Of a stretch of 64,000 nt of DNA, positions 21,331 to 34,479 are shown in pieces. The stretch lies in NCBI RefSeq assembly GCF_030867145.1, contig NC_134420.1:11428823-11492822 (forward strand), in the 5' to 3' direction. Positions within the stretch are counted from its first letter, which is position 1; each line of letters begins with the position of its first letter. A model generated the notes under the pieces. That model saw only the letters and a list, made by a program, of their open reading frames with translations, made no database searches and was not told where the DNA came from. Position numbers and translations under genes: made by a program. The stretch comes from Opisthocomus hoazin. Lineage: Eukaryota > Chordata > Aves > Opisthocomiformes > Opisthocomidae.

Positions 21331-21544
21331 AATAGTTTCCTGATGTGACATTTTCCTCCCAGAATAGCTTTTTCTAACAGATGCCCTGAATCTTCTTGGG
21401 ATGCTGGTTCGTTGACTTCATTTTCAGCGGCTGAGAAAGGGAAGGAATCAGCCGATATGCAAGGAAAGAGCAGGCTTGACAAGAATGGCTCCTGCGTGTG
21501 CCGTGGGGTCACAGAAGAGTTCCAGAGCCGGTCTCTCATCACAG

Positions 21545-22621
21545 GGCCCTGATAGAGATCGTGCCAGCTTGGGAGGCTCTTTGTTACGGCAGAGTTTTCC
21601 TCTGTAACCCAGCCTGGAGAAAGCTATGGTAATTGAAAGCTACGTTTTGTCTTTAGCGTACCTCCATATTACTGGAAAGAAACCTTTGGCACAAACCACA
21701 TCATCTTTTGGTATCAGATATTAGTTTGGTAAGCTAGCGCAAGAGTTGACGAAAAAAGCATAGTCTGCATGTTTTGAACTCTTACCTCTTTACCAAAGAA
21801 GTTTATTCTGAGACCTTGTGAAGATGGGTAACTGGCTACAGGGCTGCCTGTAACAAGGAAAAGTCAGGACAGTCATTGCAGCACTGGAGCCCAGCTCTGC
21901 CAGCACATCAGCTGCGGGTGTCCACAGCTCCATGATGCACATTTGCACACTGGCAGTGGATAGATTTACATAAACTTTACTGGTAATGAAATGAAATTAA
22001 ATGGAATGTAAAAAGAGGAAAACTAATTGTGTGCTAAATATGATTGCAAGAGAGGATTCATTCATGAACGTACTGAGAAGTGAGGCAAATTCGTTTCTCT
22101 TTTACTGTAATTAACCTTGTGTTTTGCTATGAGGATGGTAAGTTCAGTTACAGACTGCTATGACGGTAAGCAAGGCGTCATCTTTAAATCAAAGTAGGCT
22201 CTTGAAATTAGTAAATTACATATTTAAAATTAAGGCTTCCTTTTGACAGGAAGCCAATTTTTCTGGTTTTCTGTTCAGCATCAATGGACATTTTCTGTGG
22301 GTTGAAACTGAACTCTATGCTTCTTATAGCTCATGATGATTAAAGGAAGCAATTTTATTCTCCTAATCAAATCTCCTACTTGTGAAGGTGGTGTGATCGT
22401 TTCCCTACATTAGTCATCAAAACCGTTTGTGCCAGGAGCTGGATGGTAGAAGTCATCTTGCAGTCAACACTCACGTTTTGGAAAGGAAGAGTGCCTAAAG
22501 AGGTATTCATGTGGGATTGGCAAAGGGTTCAGAAAATGTCTTTCACAGTAATGTTTGCACATAGTGGTTTTTGCACAAGCAGCCCCCGACTGTTTGGTTT
22601 TCTCCCATCCATCTGCAGCCA
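21545..22621. other. Intergenic spacer between two CR1 copies
   Basis: I see no gene here. The left end may contain a decayed CR1 5' region; the remainder appears single-copy. Confidence 0.5.
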
Positions 22622-23142
22622 CACTCCAAATACTGTGTTTAGCTTTGGACCCCTCACTACAGGGAAGACGTTGGGGTGGTGGAGCATGTCCAGAGAAGAA
22701 CAACGAAGCTGGTGAAAGGTCTAGAGAACAAGTCTTGTGAGGAGTGGCTGAGGGAACTGAGGTTGTTTAGTCTGGAGACAAGGAGGCTCAGTGGAGACCT
22801 TATCGCTCTCTACAACTAACTGAAAGGAGGTTGTAGTGAGGCGGATGTTGGTCTCTTCTCCCAAGTAACAACTGAAAGGATGAGAGGAATTGGCCTCAAA
22901 TTGTGCCACAGGAGGTTTAGGTTGGATGTTAGGAAAAAATTTTTCACTGCAAGGGTCGCCAAGCACTGGAACGGGCTGCCCAGGGAAGTGGTTGAGTCAC
23001 CACCCCTGGAGGTATTTAAAAGACGTATACATGTGGCACTTAGGGACATGGTTTCAGTGGTGGACTTGGCATTGTTAGGTTTACGGCTGGACTCAATGAT
23101 TTTAAGGGTCTTCTCCAACCTGGATTATTCTATGATTCTAAA
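22622..23142 (+). mobile_element. CR1 LINE 3' end, 5'-truncated
   Basis: The copy begins in the ORF2 C-terminal region (aatactgtgtttagctttgg corresponds to YCVQFW) and includes the conserved end of ORF2 ([19 protein letters not shown], then LPREVVESP). It continues through a short 3'UTR (gggtcttctccaacctgg) to the terminal octamers ATTCTATGATTCTA at about 23127-23140. Frameshifts and a stop (ctaactga near 22817) break the frame. The 3' end identifies a CR1 subfamily different from the copies at 25.3 and 35.0 kb. Confidence 0.92.
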
Positions 23143-25260
23143 AAATTGACCACAGTAGCTTATTAAGGCCAGAGATGGACTTCAGCTATGGTAGTAATCA
23201 ACAGCTCTAACATCAGAGTGTCAAGGAGCGCTATTATTCATACCTCTTAGACTGTCTGACATCTGGCATAGGGGCAATCATTTTTATGTAGCTCAAGCTC
23301 AGTGTCCCTAGGGAGTCCTACATAACAGGATTCATAAGAAGGATTAAGATTTCTCACTTCTACAGTATATCTGTGTTAAAGCTGGGTATAGCAAAGTGCT
23401 GTTGGGATGCCTTCTTTTGTTACAGAGCAAGTGAGGTTTTCCACCATTCCTTATTCCTTCTTCAAATGAAACTTTCTAAACACCCCTGTTTAGGGTCTTA
23501 ACTCAGAAAATAACATATATTGAGATCTGCAAAGACGTATCAAGTGTCTTACTGTCTGCAATCAAAGACTTGTATTCTAGTACCCCTCTCAAATAGTCCC
23601 AAATACTTGATTTTTTCTCGCCCATTCATTATCTATGATGCAGATTATTTCCTTCAGGCATGTAGATTTTCATCTATCTCCCAATCCATCTTATTTTGTG
23701 GCAGTATGTAACACTTGTCAGTGGACTCAGTGTCAAATAAAATTTACTTCTCATATATTATATGTTGCTGTGGAGAAACACAGAACTGAGCAAATTTTGT
23801 GGTAACTATATAGGTGTAGTACTCCACATGGTCAGGGAGTGCTCCTTCATTTAACTGGCCCTTTTACTGCTTGGTACTTTTATTAATTTATTTAGATTTT
23901 CTAAATGAGACAGGCGCTAGCAGTCCCTGCGGTGCTCCATTAGACTCACCTCCTCTAACACTTTGCTGCTGATGCTTATCCTGTGTTTACAGAGCTTCTG
24001 TCAGTTTTCCATCCTGTGACCACTTATGTCTGAGGCAGTTTGAACTGGGCATGACAGGGAGCTGCTGTAGCAAATGCCTTAATAGAATCCTCAAAGCAAA
24101 ATCTTGTCATACTCTTTGCGTCCACTCATTTTGCAGTCCAGTAGGAGTGAAGTTTGTGCAACAAGATTTCTTCGTAAGTGCACATTGTATGTTGCTCAGA
24201 GCTGCAGTCTTTGCTAGATGATTTGTAAATTTTGGCTCTAGGTATTGTTGATATTTTACAGGTGAATGAAGTAACTGCAAGGACTACTGGTGCTGTACTT
24301 GCTTTATTGCTCTGTGGCACATACTGCAATGGCGGTAATTTCTTTAGTGAATATTCTGGTAAGGTTCACGGTGATGTACGTCAGGGCTGGTGGAGTCTTC
24401 AGAAACTGACATTAGTGTGAGGTCAGAATTTCATCCCCTGGTGCATGAGTGTTTATTTCCCGTGTATTTTACAGTACATTTGACCTGAAAGAACTTTGTA
24501 TTTGAGGCATTTGTATTTGAACTCCCACGCTGTTGTGCCTATGGTCTCATCAGCAGTTCTGATTCACCGGTTTTGTTGGTTACTCCATGTTTTTCATGGC
24601 TATTTCACAAAGAGTCAGATACAAGCAAAATAAACTTAGTAGTCAGACACACAGACAACAAAAATCCTGGCTGTTATCCCATTATCCCCCCACTTGGAGA
24701 GAGCTCAAATTATTTCATAGTATTTATGCTCATGTACTGTTTTTCATCTCAAAGCTATTTATAAACATTGACTAATTAATTCCTGTTACTGGTAAGCAAT
24801 CTATTTTTTTCCCCTATTCCCAACCCGTTCTTCTCTCTACCCGCCAAGACATAAAGGTCAATCTCTAGACCCTTCACTAGAAGTGGAGCTGGAGTGACTA
24901 CGCAGTCAAAATATTTGCATCACAGGTTTACCAATCTGCTTTGCCAAAAAAGCTACCCACCCTTTTCTTGGTATTAAAGACGCAAAGGTTACAAGACTGA
25001 GTGTAAGTTGCGTTGGCTCAGTGTCACTAGAGAAAAGTCTAATAGGCACAGCCCTGGAGGGCTGGTTCTCTCTCTTCAGTGACAGAGAAGCATGAGATTT
25101 CAGCACGAGTTTTGAAAGTTACAGCTGCCATTAAGAATGTGTGTATTTTAAAATGTTGAAAACTATACCATTTAAGAATATACATGGAGTCATCCTATAA
25201 AAGACTGGTCATCTTCTGTTAGTCTGAATAATGTGGTTGATTAGGGTGTTTGTTTTGGGA
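23143..25260. other. Intergenic, no recognised gene
   Basis: No repeats or genes are recognised. Small open frames are present but resemble nothing known. Confidence 0.5.
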
Positions 25261-25261
25261 A

Positions 25262-25287
25262 GACTTTGATACTTTGATACTTTGAAT
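25262..25287 (+). repeat. Short 8-bp tandem repeat beside a CR1 5' end
   Basis: The unit actttgat occurs about three times in a row (gactttgatactttgatactttga). It directly precedes the CR1 copy at 25298 and may mark the disturbed 5' junction of that insertion. Confidence 0.7.
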
Positions 25288-25297
25288 AGATTCTATC

Positions 25298-26244
25298 CCC
25301 AGAGGGCTGTTATCAGCGGCGCCGAGTCTAGCTGGAGGCTGGTAACTAGTGGTGTCCCCCAGGGGTCAGTACTGGGCCCAGTCTTGTTTAACTTCTTCAT
25401 CAATGACCTGGATGAAGAGTTAGAGTGCACCCTCAGCAAGTTTGCTGATGACACAAAGCTGGGAGGAGTGGTAGATACACCAGAAGGCTGTGCTGCCATT
25501 CAGCGTGACCTGGACAGGCTGGAGAGTTGGGCAGAGAGGAACCTGATGAGGTTCAACAAGGGCAAGTGCAGGGTCCTGCACCTGAGGAGGAACAACCCCA
25601 TGCATCAGTGAAGGCTTGGGGCGGACCTGCTGGAGAGCAGCTCTGTGGAGAGGGACCTGGGTGTCCTGGTAGACGACAGGTTAACCATGAGCCAGCAGTG
25701 TGCCCCGGCTGCCAAGAAGGCCAATGGCATCCTGGGATGCATTAGGAGGAGTGTGGCCAGCAGGTCGAGGGAGGTTCTCCTCCCCCTCTACTCTGCCCTG
25801 GTGAGGCCCCGTCTGGAGTACTGTGTCCAGTTCTGGGCTCCCCAGTTCAAGAAAGATGAGGAACTACTGGAGAGAGTCCAGCGGAGGGCTACGAGGATGA
25901 GGAGGGGACTGGAGCATCTGTCCTGTGAGGAAAGGCTAAGGAAGCTGGGCTTGTTCAGCCTGAAGAAGAGAAGGCTGAGAGGGGACCTAATAAATGTTTA
26001 TAAATATCTGAAGGGTGGGTGTCAGGAGGATGGGGCCAGACTCTTTTCAGTGGTGCCCAGCGACAGGACAAGGGGCAACGGGCACAAACTGAAGCATAGG
26101 AAGTTCCACCTGAACATGAGGAAGAACTTCTTCCCTCTGAGGGTGACAGAGCACTGGAACAGGCTGCCTGGGGAGGTTGTGGAGTCTCCTTCTCTGGAGA
26201 TATTCAAGACCTGCCTGGACAAGGTCCTGTGCAGCCTGCTGTAG
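25298..26244 (+). pseudogene. CR1 ORF2 reverse transcriptase C-terminal fragment
   Basis: About 315 codons of CR1 ORF2 remain, covering the palm FADD motif, thumb and C-terminal domain. One nonsense codon (TGA, 25609-25611) splits it into two frames in the same phase. The endonuclease, linker and first half of the reverse transcriptase are missing, so it is not functional. Confidence 0.9.
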
Positions 26245-26334
26245 GTGACCCTGCTTGGGCAGGGGGGTTGGACGAGATGACCCACAGAGGTCCCTTCCAA
26301 CCCCGAACATTCTGTGTAATTCTGTGATTCTGTG
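25298..26334 (+). mobile_element. CR1 LINE 3' kilobase with reverse transcriptase palm
   Basis: This CR1 copy is truncated inside the reverse transcriptase. The frame carries [19 protein letters not shown] and the catalytic FADD (residues at 25441-25452), then the ORF2 C-terminal part ([48 protein letters not shown]). The frame is continuous from 25282 to 26244 except for one in-frame TGA at 25609-25611, where related copies have a Tyr-Arg. The 3'UTR ends in ATTCTGTGATTCTGTG at 26319-26334. It is the longest RT-containing copy in the window and little decayed. Confidence 0.95.
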
Positions 26335-29300
26335 ACATTTCAGATCAGATTTAGGATTTCACATTAGAGTAACAAAATGCAATATCATATGAGATGTCCG
26401 GCAAACCATACAGAGGACCATACAACCATTTTAAAGTGAGGGTCTGGTGGGTAGGGGTATGCATGTTGTGCTCACTGCTTCATGCTATCGACTCTCATCG
26501 TCACTACCTCACAGTCATTAAGCAAGAATCCCTTCTGACATGTTTTTTACTATTAATTCCAGGAACAGAGCAATGACTAGCTAATACATTCTTTCAACAC
26601 CCCCACTTGACAAGCAGGAATCATTTCCCTTTTAGAAACAAAGATGCTGAGGTAGATAAGCAGGCTGCGGCATGTCAAAGGATGTCGCCCACTGAAAACC
26701 TGCAGCATCTCGGGGTTAGAAACCAAGAATGTCCTTTTAACTCTTCTCTTTATGTGCTCCCCCAGACAATTTGCAGAGGAGACAGGGTATTTTACCAGGA
26801 GGCCCAAATCTGAGGATTTAATTACACCTAAACAGACATATGAAATGAGTATGCTTAAGTGTGTTGCTGGAGAGGTCTGAGTGGGCAGTAGTGAGAGCAA
26901 CCCCAGTCACATGGGACTGAACATAGAATTGTGCAGACCTTTTGCGGTATTTTGTTAGGCTTTCTGATTCCTGTGTGCATAAACAGTGGGAGGACAGACA
27001 GACCTCAGGCATTTGGAGAGTTTAGTAAAGTAATTCTTAACTTTGTTGTTGTTGTTGTTGTTGTGAACCTTAGGCGTATCTGCGTGTGGATGTTGGGAGC
27101 TTTTCATGACTTCTTTGTTGAAGTTTTCTGTGTCAGTACATTTTGGTCAGCTCAGAGAACTTCCTGTCTTTCAGCACAGAGAAAAAGGTGGAAAACTTTT
27201 CTCTGAAAAAATGTTAAAACATCATCTTGGGCCAGTGCCTTCATCAAGTCCTGAAGTAGCCACAGGGCTCAGCTGAGTTCCCCTCGCTGTCCTCTCCTGT
27301 ATGGTTCTAGGCTTTTCACAGCCTCTGCCATATCAGAGATGTTGCTGGAGGTGGGAGGGGAGAACTCTCAGTTCCAGCACTTCGACTGAAGGGCCTCCAA
27401 AGAGTTCTCAGAGGATGACAGTTAATAAGCCAAACTTTGAACCTAAATGCAGACACTTACCACACGGCTCCTGCTGAGTACAGACTCTGGAATTTGGCAT
27501 TGCTGCCTTGGGCTCTCCAGGATTTCAACAGATGTAGTGCATTGATTTAATGTTTAAAAGGGAACCCTGCTGTGACTTCCACAGCTTGTTTCATCGCTTT
27601 AGAAATCAGGCAGTAACATACAAACAATACAAGCAATTTTGTGTTATAAACAACATCCAATGTTTAGGGAATTGGGATTAAAATAAAATGTCTCCAAGAC
27701 TTTTGGCATTCTCCTGTCCTCCATCTGGAGATAGGTTTCTTTTTCCAGACTCTTCCCATTTCTGCCTATTTCTGAATTTTCAGTATTTTCCTTGTAACTT
27801 GGAAATATCTTCAATTTGCACTTTTTATTTAACCATGCATTTGCCTTGACAGGGCTTGTTGTTTGCCCCAAATAATTCAGAGCTAATAAAAAGGCAAACT
27901 TCACACATGTGACAGTATAGGGTTTGTGCAATGAGCACTGCACAGTGCTCACTGTATTGTACAACACTGTGAGTACAACATTGTGCAGTGAGACACAGAG
28001 ACCACAATAAGATCATTTCTATGTTAACATCCATGCTTTTGTTTATACGTTCTTGGGACGTGATGCTTTACTAGGCTCTCAGTTTGTATGTTGTCTGGGG
28101 AGGAGGTCATCGTGCTTCTGAAAACACTTCTAGAAACATAAAAGTGTGGAGATTTGCTAGATCTTTTACCATTTGCTTTCAAGGAGGTGCTTTCAGAAGC
28201 ATTCAAAGGAATTTGCAGAAATAAATCCAGGTTCCTTTATCTCTACCACTGTGTCACTGACATGATTACAGCTCCAAAGAAAAATAGTAGAGCTAGAAAA
28301 GATAAAGTGAAAGGCAGATAGGGTAGTAAAAGATATGGACCACCTTCTGTGTCGAGCATGACATGAGGTTTTGTTGAGCATTACATGAGGTTTTTAGCTT
28401 AGAAAAAGACAACTGAGTGGGGATGAGGTAGAAAAGTATACAAATCATGTGTGGAGTAGAGAATGTGACTGGGAAAGCATCATTTATCATTCTGCATAGT
28501 TCAAGAAATAGGTGGCAAATCTGAAAAAAATTAAGAGTTACTTCTTCAAACACAATGTAGGTACACTGTGAGCCTTACTGCCAGAGGGTGTTGTCGATGC
28601 TAAAAGTTTACCTGGATTCAGACTAGACCTTCTCATGGAAGTAAACTCCACCAAAAGCTATTAAACACAAATGTTGTCATCTCTGGTTCCGTAAATTATT
28701 ACCCTGTGTATCTCTGAAAGCTGAAAGAGTTTGTCAGGGAAAAAGCACTATATACTTCTTCCATTCTTACTCTTCCATCTCCCATTCAGCACTGTTGAGA
28801 CAGGATATTGGGCTGTATCCTGCTATGAAGTCCAGCAGTTCTTGTGTTCCTAGTCTAAAACTTCGTTTCCTTCAACTTAGCTTCTTTTCTGTTTGTTTCC
28901 TGCAGTTTCTATCACTCTTCAGTTTTTCCATCTATCACGCTATATTTTTTGCCTTCTTTACTACCTCTGCTATTTTCTGCTTTGTTTATATCATCTTCAG
29001 ATATTAACTTGTTTGACCTCCAGCATATCTTTCACCTTGAGACCTAGAAAAGACCTAGAAAAACGTTTTAACAGCTTGACACCCATCTACACTTTCTAGC
29101 TACCAGTGATTTGGGGGTCTCAGAATGAAGTATCTCAAAGAGCAGTTGGAGTATTCATTCCCTGAAAAAGTAAGTTTGTTTAAGGTGTCTCTATCCAGTT
29201 ACCAAAGAATTGTAATACGCAAGAATTTGGTTGTTGCTACTATTTTACTTGTTCAAGTGCTTGTTAAATTTTTATGCCTTTAGCTGAAGGGCGATTTTTA

Positions 29301-32034
29301 AAAAGTGAGGTGTTGTGACTGCAATATTGGGCACAGTGGGGATCATTAAAAATGCCAGATGGAACAAAATTATTCTGATTTTTGATCCACAGAGAGCCTA
29401 ACTGTCAGTCATGCTGAGCATCCAGCAGCTCCCATTGAAATCAGTGGCCCCAGGCCAATCCCACTAGAACTGCTTAGTTTAGTTCACAGGATTGGCGTAA
29501 CTGCTGAACCTGCCTCACATCACAGCTGAGCTTTAAGAATACAGGAAGAGATGATAGTGTCAATAAAATAAGGAGATGCAAAGAAGCCCTGGGGAAAGGC
29601 AAGAGATTGATGCCCTACTGTTCCTTCATTTTGTGTTTTTCATTTAAGTGCTGAGTGTCTTTTCTGTTTACCATTGCTGTACTCTGTCAGCTCTATTTTG
29701 ATTTGGTAGGACCTGGCAGGAAACATAACTGATTTGGAAATATAAATTTGTGCCTCGGGTAACAGTCTGAAGTCATATTTGCTGAATCCTTTGACTATTT
29801 TGTAGCACATTCTTATGTCAGATTACGAGGGAAGAAATCCTTGGAATCATACTTGGTTGTGGTACGGCTGGAAGGCATGGCTACAAGCAGCAGAGCAGTT
29901 CCTGAAAATACACCACCTAGGATTCACTCACAAAGTCTATTCAGGGGATTGTTTAGTCTTCTGTTTTGTTTTAGAATATTTTTCAGCCGGCAGTTCAGTT
30001 TTATTCCAAAGCACATCAAAGCTCTAAATCAAAACACACCTGAAACTGAAACAGAGAACTTCAGACCCAAATGTAAGATTATTTGGATGTTTGTATCCAT
30101 GTCTGTATTTAGCCAACTCTTGAGAACACTGGAGCTGTGATGCGGATTCAAAGTCCAGACCTAATGATTTTATTTGAATCTATCTCTATATTAAAATAGC
30201 AAAATAATTACTGATATGTGTAGAAGAATAAGCATACATATTTTGTTGAAGGTGGTCTGTTGCTGTGTCTGCATGAAGATAAACTGCAGAACAGAAGGAT
30301 CCCTTCAAAAGGTTCACAAGCAGTGCAGGATACATAAACTCCAACGAATGAGGCTGGAAGAAGGAAACAAGGAAAACAACAAGGGACCCGAAAACTTTGG
30401 TCACTGCATCTTCTGGATATAATTCTGTTTCTATTTCCCGGATGCACTCCAGAGTTTTAACAGATTCAGCTCCCTGTTAACAGAAACGTAATCATACACT
30501 CACCTGTGAACAGGGAGGGACCTAAGACTACAATTCACTTGGAGCACGTCATGAACAGAATGCGTTCTTTGAAAACTGATCTTTTAGAATAAGCTGGTTT
30601 GAATTCTGCCATCTACATGGTAAGACCCTTACCTGAGATGATACCATAATTCCATGGAAATCTCACAAAAGCATTAAAGTGGCGGATTACTTTTTCATAA
30701 TGTTAGATTGTGCCTTTCCATATTTAAATTGCTTACAAACGTGCTGTTTAAGCTTCTAGCAACACTTTTCAGTCTGGACTGCAGTGCAGTTAGGCTTGTG
30801 ATGTATTAGTCTCCTCTGTTGCATAGAATGATGATAGCTGGGAGAAAAGAAAAATGGTAGCAGAAGTAGGAATGGGATGCTGGAAGTGAGTGCTAGGAGC
30901 ATTGCAGGTGTTTCCCCATGTGGAGTTTATAATTCTGTTGGGAGAGGCCAAGGCTGTTACTAATGACTGTGGATAGGTATTATTGTCAAAGATACGCAAT
31001 TAAGTTGCTTGGACTGGCCAGCACCTCGGCCCCATACATGTACACACAGTATTTAGAGGTCCAAGAAGTTTAATTGCTGCTTCACACCATACCCACCAAT
31101 GTCAGTTACATGCCTCCTGCCGTATGGCAGAGCTGCATGGTAGCACACTGTCTGAAGATTTCCAAAGGCACTGCCAGCCCAGGTGCGTGTTTTCTGTGTG
31201 CTAGAGATGAGGCGGTCATGGCAGGAGAAGGCTGGCCACTGAAGCCAGCAGATGGGCTTGTCCTTGGAGTAAATTAAGCCAGGTGGATGAGAATCCCCAG
31301 CTGGCCACCTGTAGCTAGGGATGGCCCATCTGGAGGACCCACACTTGAAGCTTCATCTGTAAGTTTTTGGACGCTCATATATAGTTCCATGAGAGACAAA
31401 TGGGAACTAGCATGACAGCAGGCTAATATTTTGCCAGGCTGTTTGCTTTGCTTTTTGATGTCGCATAACATCATGAACAATTTCTCCAGATGGTCAGGCC
31501 TCCTTCCAGCTGTCCTCTGAGGGTGGACTATAGGAGAATGGATCTTCTGGCAAGTAGCTGCAGCATGGGAAGCCTATACTGGAATCTCCTAACTGTCCGT
31601 TTGCAGTTTTTAACTGCCAGATTTGGACAGACTACTTTGAGTTTGCTTGTACCAATTTGCAGCTTGGTGGCCAAGTTCAGGTTGGTTTCTAGCCAGTGGT
31701 TACCCCAGGATAACTGTTTGCCTTGGTCTTTTGTCAACCTTCTTCTGTGCCTGGAAAAGGTGGTCTGTGCAAACTGTTACTGTCACAGTGTTGTTAATGA
31801 GCTTTTACTCCAATGGGAGGCACTGAAAAGGTGTGTTTTCACCTAGCTTTAATAAGCATGTCTACAGGTGAAACACAGAAGAGAGGAGATCTATGTGAGA
31901 GGATGAGATGTGGTTGCTTAAGCCAAGTTACAACACTGATAGCTGGCAGCAGATAAAGAGATGATGTGTTCAGGACTAGTCTTCATATTATACCAGTTTG
32001 GATTTTATTTTTCTACAGCAAACAAGCAATTTAT
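26335..32034. other. Intergenic, no recognised gene
   Basis: Apart from a (TTG)7 microsatellite at 27043-27063 and a weak MIR-like stretch at about 26610-26690, I recognise nothing. A 20-bp imperfect duplication (gagcatgacatgagg / gagcattacatgagg) lies near 28345-28390. Small open frames are not convincing. Confidence 0.55.
27043..27063 (+). repeat. (TTG)7 microsatellite
   Basis: Seven perfect TTG units occur in a row. Confidence 0.95.
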
Positions 32035-32517
32035 GCTCCCTCAGCACAGGAAAGACATGGACCTGTTGGAGTGGGTCCAGAGGAGGGCCACAAAAGTGAT
32101 CCGAGAGAGGGAACACCCCTGCTGTGAGGAAAGGATGAGAGAGTTGATGTTGTTCAGCCTGGAGAAGAGGTCTTCCCAGACAGCAGCCTCAGAGCAGCCT
32201 TCCAGTACATGAAAGAGGCCTACAAGAAAGCTGGAGAGGAACTTTTTACAAGGGCCTGTAGTGATAGGACAAGGAGTAATGGGTTCAAGATGAAAGAGGG
32301 TAGATTTAGATTAGATATGAGGGAGAAATTCTTTACTATGAGGGTGGTGAGGCACTGGAACAGGCTGCCCAGAGAAGCTGTGGCTGCCCCCTCCCTGTCA
32401 GTGTTCAAGGCCAGGCTGGACGGGGCTTTGAGAAACCTGGTCTAGTGGAAGACATCCCTGCCATGGACCTAGATGATCTGTAAGGTCCCTTCCAACCCAA
32501 ACCATTCTATGATTCTA
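32035..32517 (+). mobile_element. CR1 LINE 3' end, 5'-truncated
   Basis: The copy starts at the ORF2 C-terminal region (ctccctcagcacaggaaaga, [17 protein letters not shown]) and ends in ATTCTATGATTCTA at 32504-32517. The frame is broken near 32170 and resumes as GEELFTRACSDRTRSNGF, FRLDMREKFFTMRVVRHWN and FKARLDGALRNLV. The wording FTMRVVRHWNRLPRE marks a subfamily different from those at 25.3 and 35.0 kb. Confidence 0.94.
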
Positions 32518-33800
32518 CCAGGTAGTTTTTCCTTTTGTGGAAGACATGATGCAGCCTGTTCACTAGGTGGAATGAGTCTTGAACTTTCAGAACAACTACT
32601 CATTTTTTTTCCTGACTCTTAGCTAGCTACAGGTTTCTGTATATAATAACAATCCATCCCTCCAGCCTCCAGGAGTGACTGTTGCAATACCCAGGCACAA
32701 ATCCTGAAGAGAATAAACAAAGAAGAATAAGCTCTCTGTCTTGTATGCATATATGAGCTCTGAACATTGCAAGTATCATGAACTCTTCACACAGCCCAGT
32801 AAATGTGCTGTCTCCTTTTACATGCTCTAGCTGTACTGGTTGCATTGACATACCACGCTTTGACTGTCGCTCTGGGCTGGTGCTTGCTCTGGCTCTCAGC
32901 ACTCAGTCTAGAGCTTGGAAGAGGCACTCGCCAATAAACTGGCTGCTGCCCAGCGAAGAAGGGGGGCTATTTGTGTCTGCCTGCATGGGGTGATTTGTCT
33001 CTGTAAATGTGTGCTCTATTCAGTGCTGACAATTCCCACAGTTTTATGACACGGCTCAATATTTAGCACTGGCCCAAGAGCCAGACCTGGGGCATTGTGT
33101 GAGATGTGTAGAGGTCTTACGATTATAGATATAAAAAGGTGTGTTTTCCATTCTCTTGAGTACAGCAGATTGGAAACACCAAAAGGTAAAAGCAAAATTC
33201 CTTAGAATTGTTCTTTTTGAAAACTCTATCATGTAATTTTTGAGTGCGTGACATGGTTTCTGGCTGGCTGAAGTCAGCAATACTGTGTTCATCTGTTTTC
33301 AGAGAAACTGTGGTAAAGTCAGAGTCTGCCTTGGCTCTGCCTGCAGCTCTGAGCTCCGTTACGCACTGACGCATCACAGATTTAGCAGCACAATGTCACT
33401 TCGTGGTGCTTTCTGCTCAGCAAATGGCTTGCACTAACCCAGTAATGTGTCGGCTGCAGCTTCTGCTCGACGCACCTGGGGCTGCTTTCGGGGCAGAAAA
33501 GCACGGGCACAGCGAGATGCCTGTTGACCTGGCTGATGAAGCACAACCGCACTGCCAGGGAGTTCGTTAACCGCCTCTGGTAGCGGCATAATTTGTACCA
33601 GGTGCCAGGCGGATGAGAACTGGGGAAGGTGGCCAGCGGGGACGGTGTCTTGTGTAATAACGAGAGTGAGGAGTTAACAGGTCTTTCAGCCACGCAGGGA
33701 GGTTTTTACTCTTACGAGGGGAGATAGGGAAGCTGTGGAGCTGCCAGCAGATGCACCGGTTTAAGCCCTGAAGGATCCACAGCAATAATCTAATCTGATT
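32518..33800. other. Intergenic, no recognised gene
   Basis: Nothing recognisable is seen. GC content begins to climb from about 33360 towards the CpG island that follows. Confidence 0.5.
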
Positions 33801-33829
33801 TCCTGACTAATACAAACTGTGGAATTTCC

Positions 33830-34330
33830 CTGGCTTAATGCCTGCGTCGCGCTCACGCTGTGCGTCGGTGAGGACGCGTGTGCCGGAGAAGCGTCCCCTT
33901 GCGACCTACACATCTGCGGCGACGGCAGCTCCCTCAGGACCCCGGGCGGACGCCCGCTCGGCCCGGAGCAGGCGGGTGGGCAGCGCAGAGGGAGCTGGGG
34001 CCGGCCCCCCGCCCCCGGCAGCCCCGCCGGCCCGCGCCGCTGGGTGTCGCTGCGGGGCCGCCGGCGCGCGGCACGGGCACGCTCGGCGCCGCGGCCGGCA
34101 GCCTGGAGCGGGTCCCGCCGGAGGGGGCGCGCGCGGAGCGCGGGGCGGGGCCGGGGGCGCGGGCGGGGCCGGGGGCGCGGGCGCTGTCCGGTCGCTTCCC
34201 GCCTGGCCCGGAGCGTTGGTGTGAGGCGGCCGCAGTTACACGGCGCTGAACTCGAGCTCGACTGCCGTGCGGTCTGCGGCACCCCCGTGCTAGCGGCAAG
34301 CAGCAGACAGGCTGACAGCCTGAGGAGGAA
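33830..34330. promoter_or_regulatory. Orphan CpG island with possible first exon
   Basis: This is a compact, very CpG-rich block of about 500 bp with no recognised coding gene. On the plus strand a good splice donor follows (AAG|GTAAAA, GT at 34474-34475), which would suit a first exon of a non-coding RNA starting in the island. On the minus strand, a frame from 34339 to 33761 (192 codons) opens with MLLFLLRLSACLLLAAS, which looks like a signal peptide, but then becomes Pro-Arg repeats. I regard both coding readings as probably compositional. Confidence 0.5.
34146..34181 (+). repeat. 18-bp perfect tandem duplication, G-rich
   Basis: The 18-bp unit cggggccgggggcgcggg occurs twice in a row inside the CpG island. 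The G runs make it a strong candidate for G-quadruplex formation. Confidence 0.9.
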
Positions 34331-34479
34331 GAGGAGCACAGGTTTCCCAGGCTGGCCCCCTCGTTCCCAGAAGGTCTTTCCGGCCGGGAGCAGCAGTTAA
34401 ACAGATGTTTGTCTGAAAAGGCACGGCCGCTTCTGGGTGCTGACAGGAGGCTGCAGAGGGAGCCAGCCGCAAGGTAAAA

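Noticed and set aside
33819-34400. A 193-codon plus-strand frame with Gly-Arg repeats
   Set aside because: The repeats come from the 18-bp G-rich tandem duplication; no family similarity.
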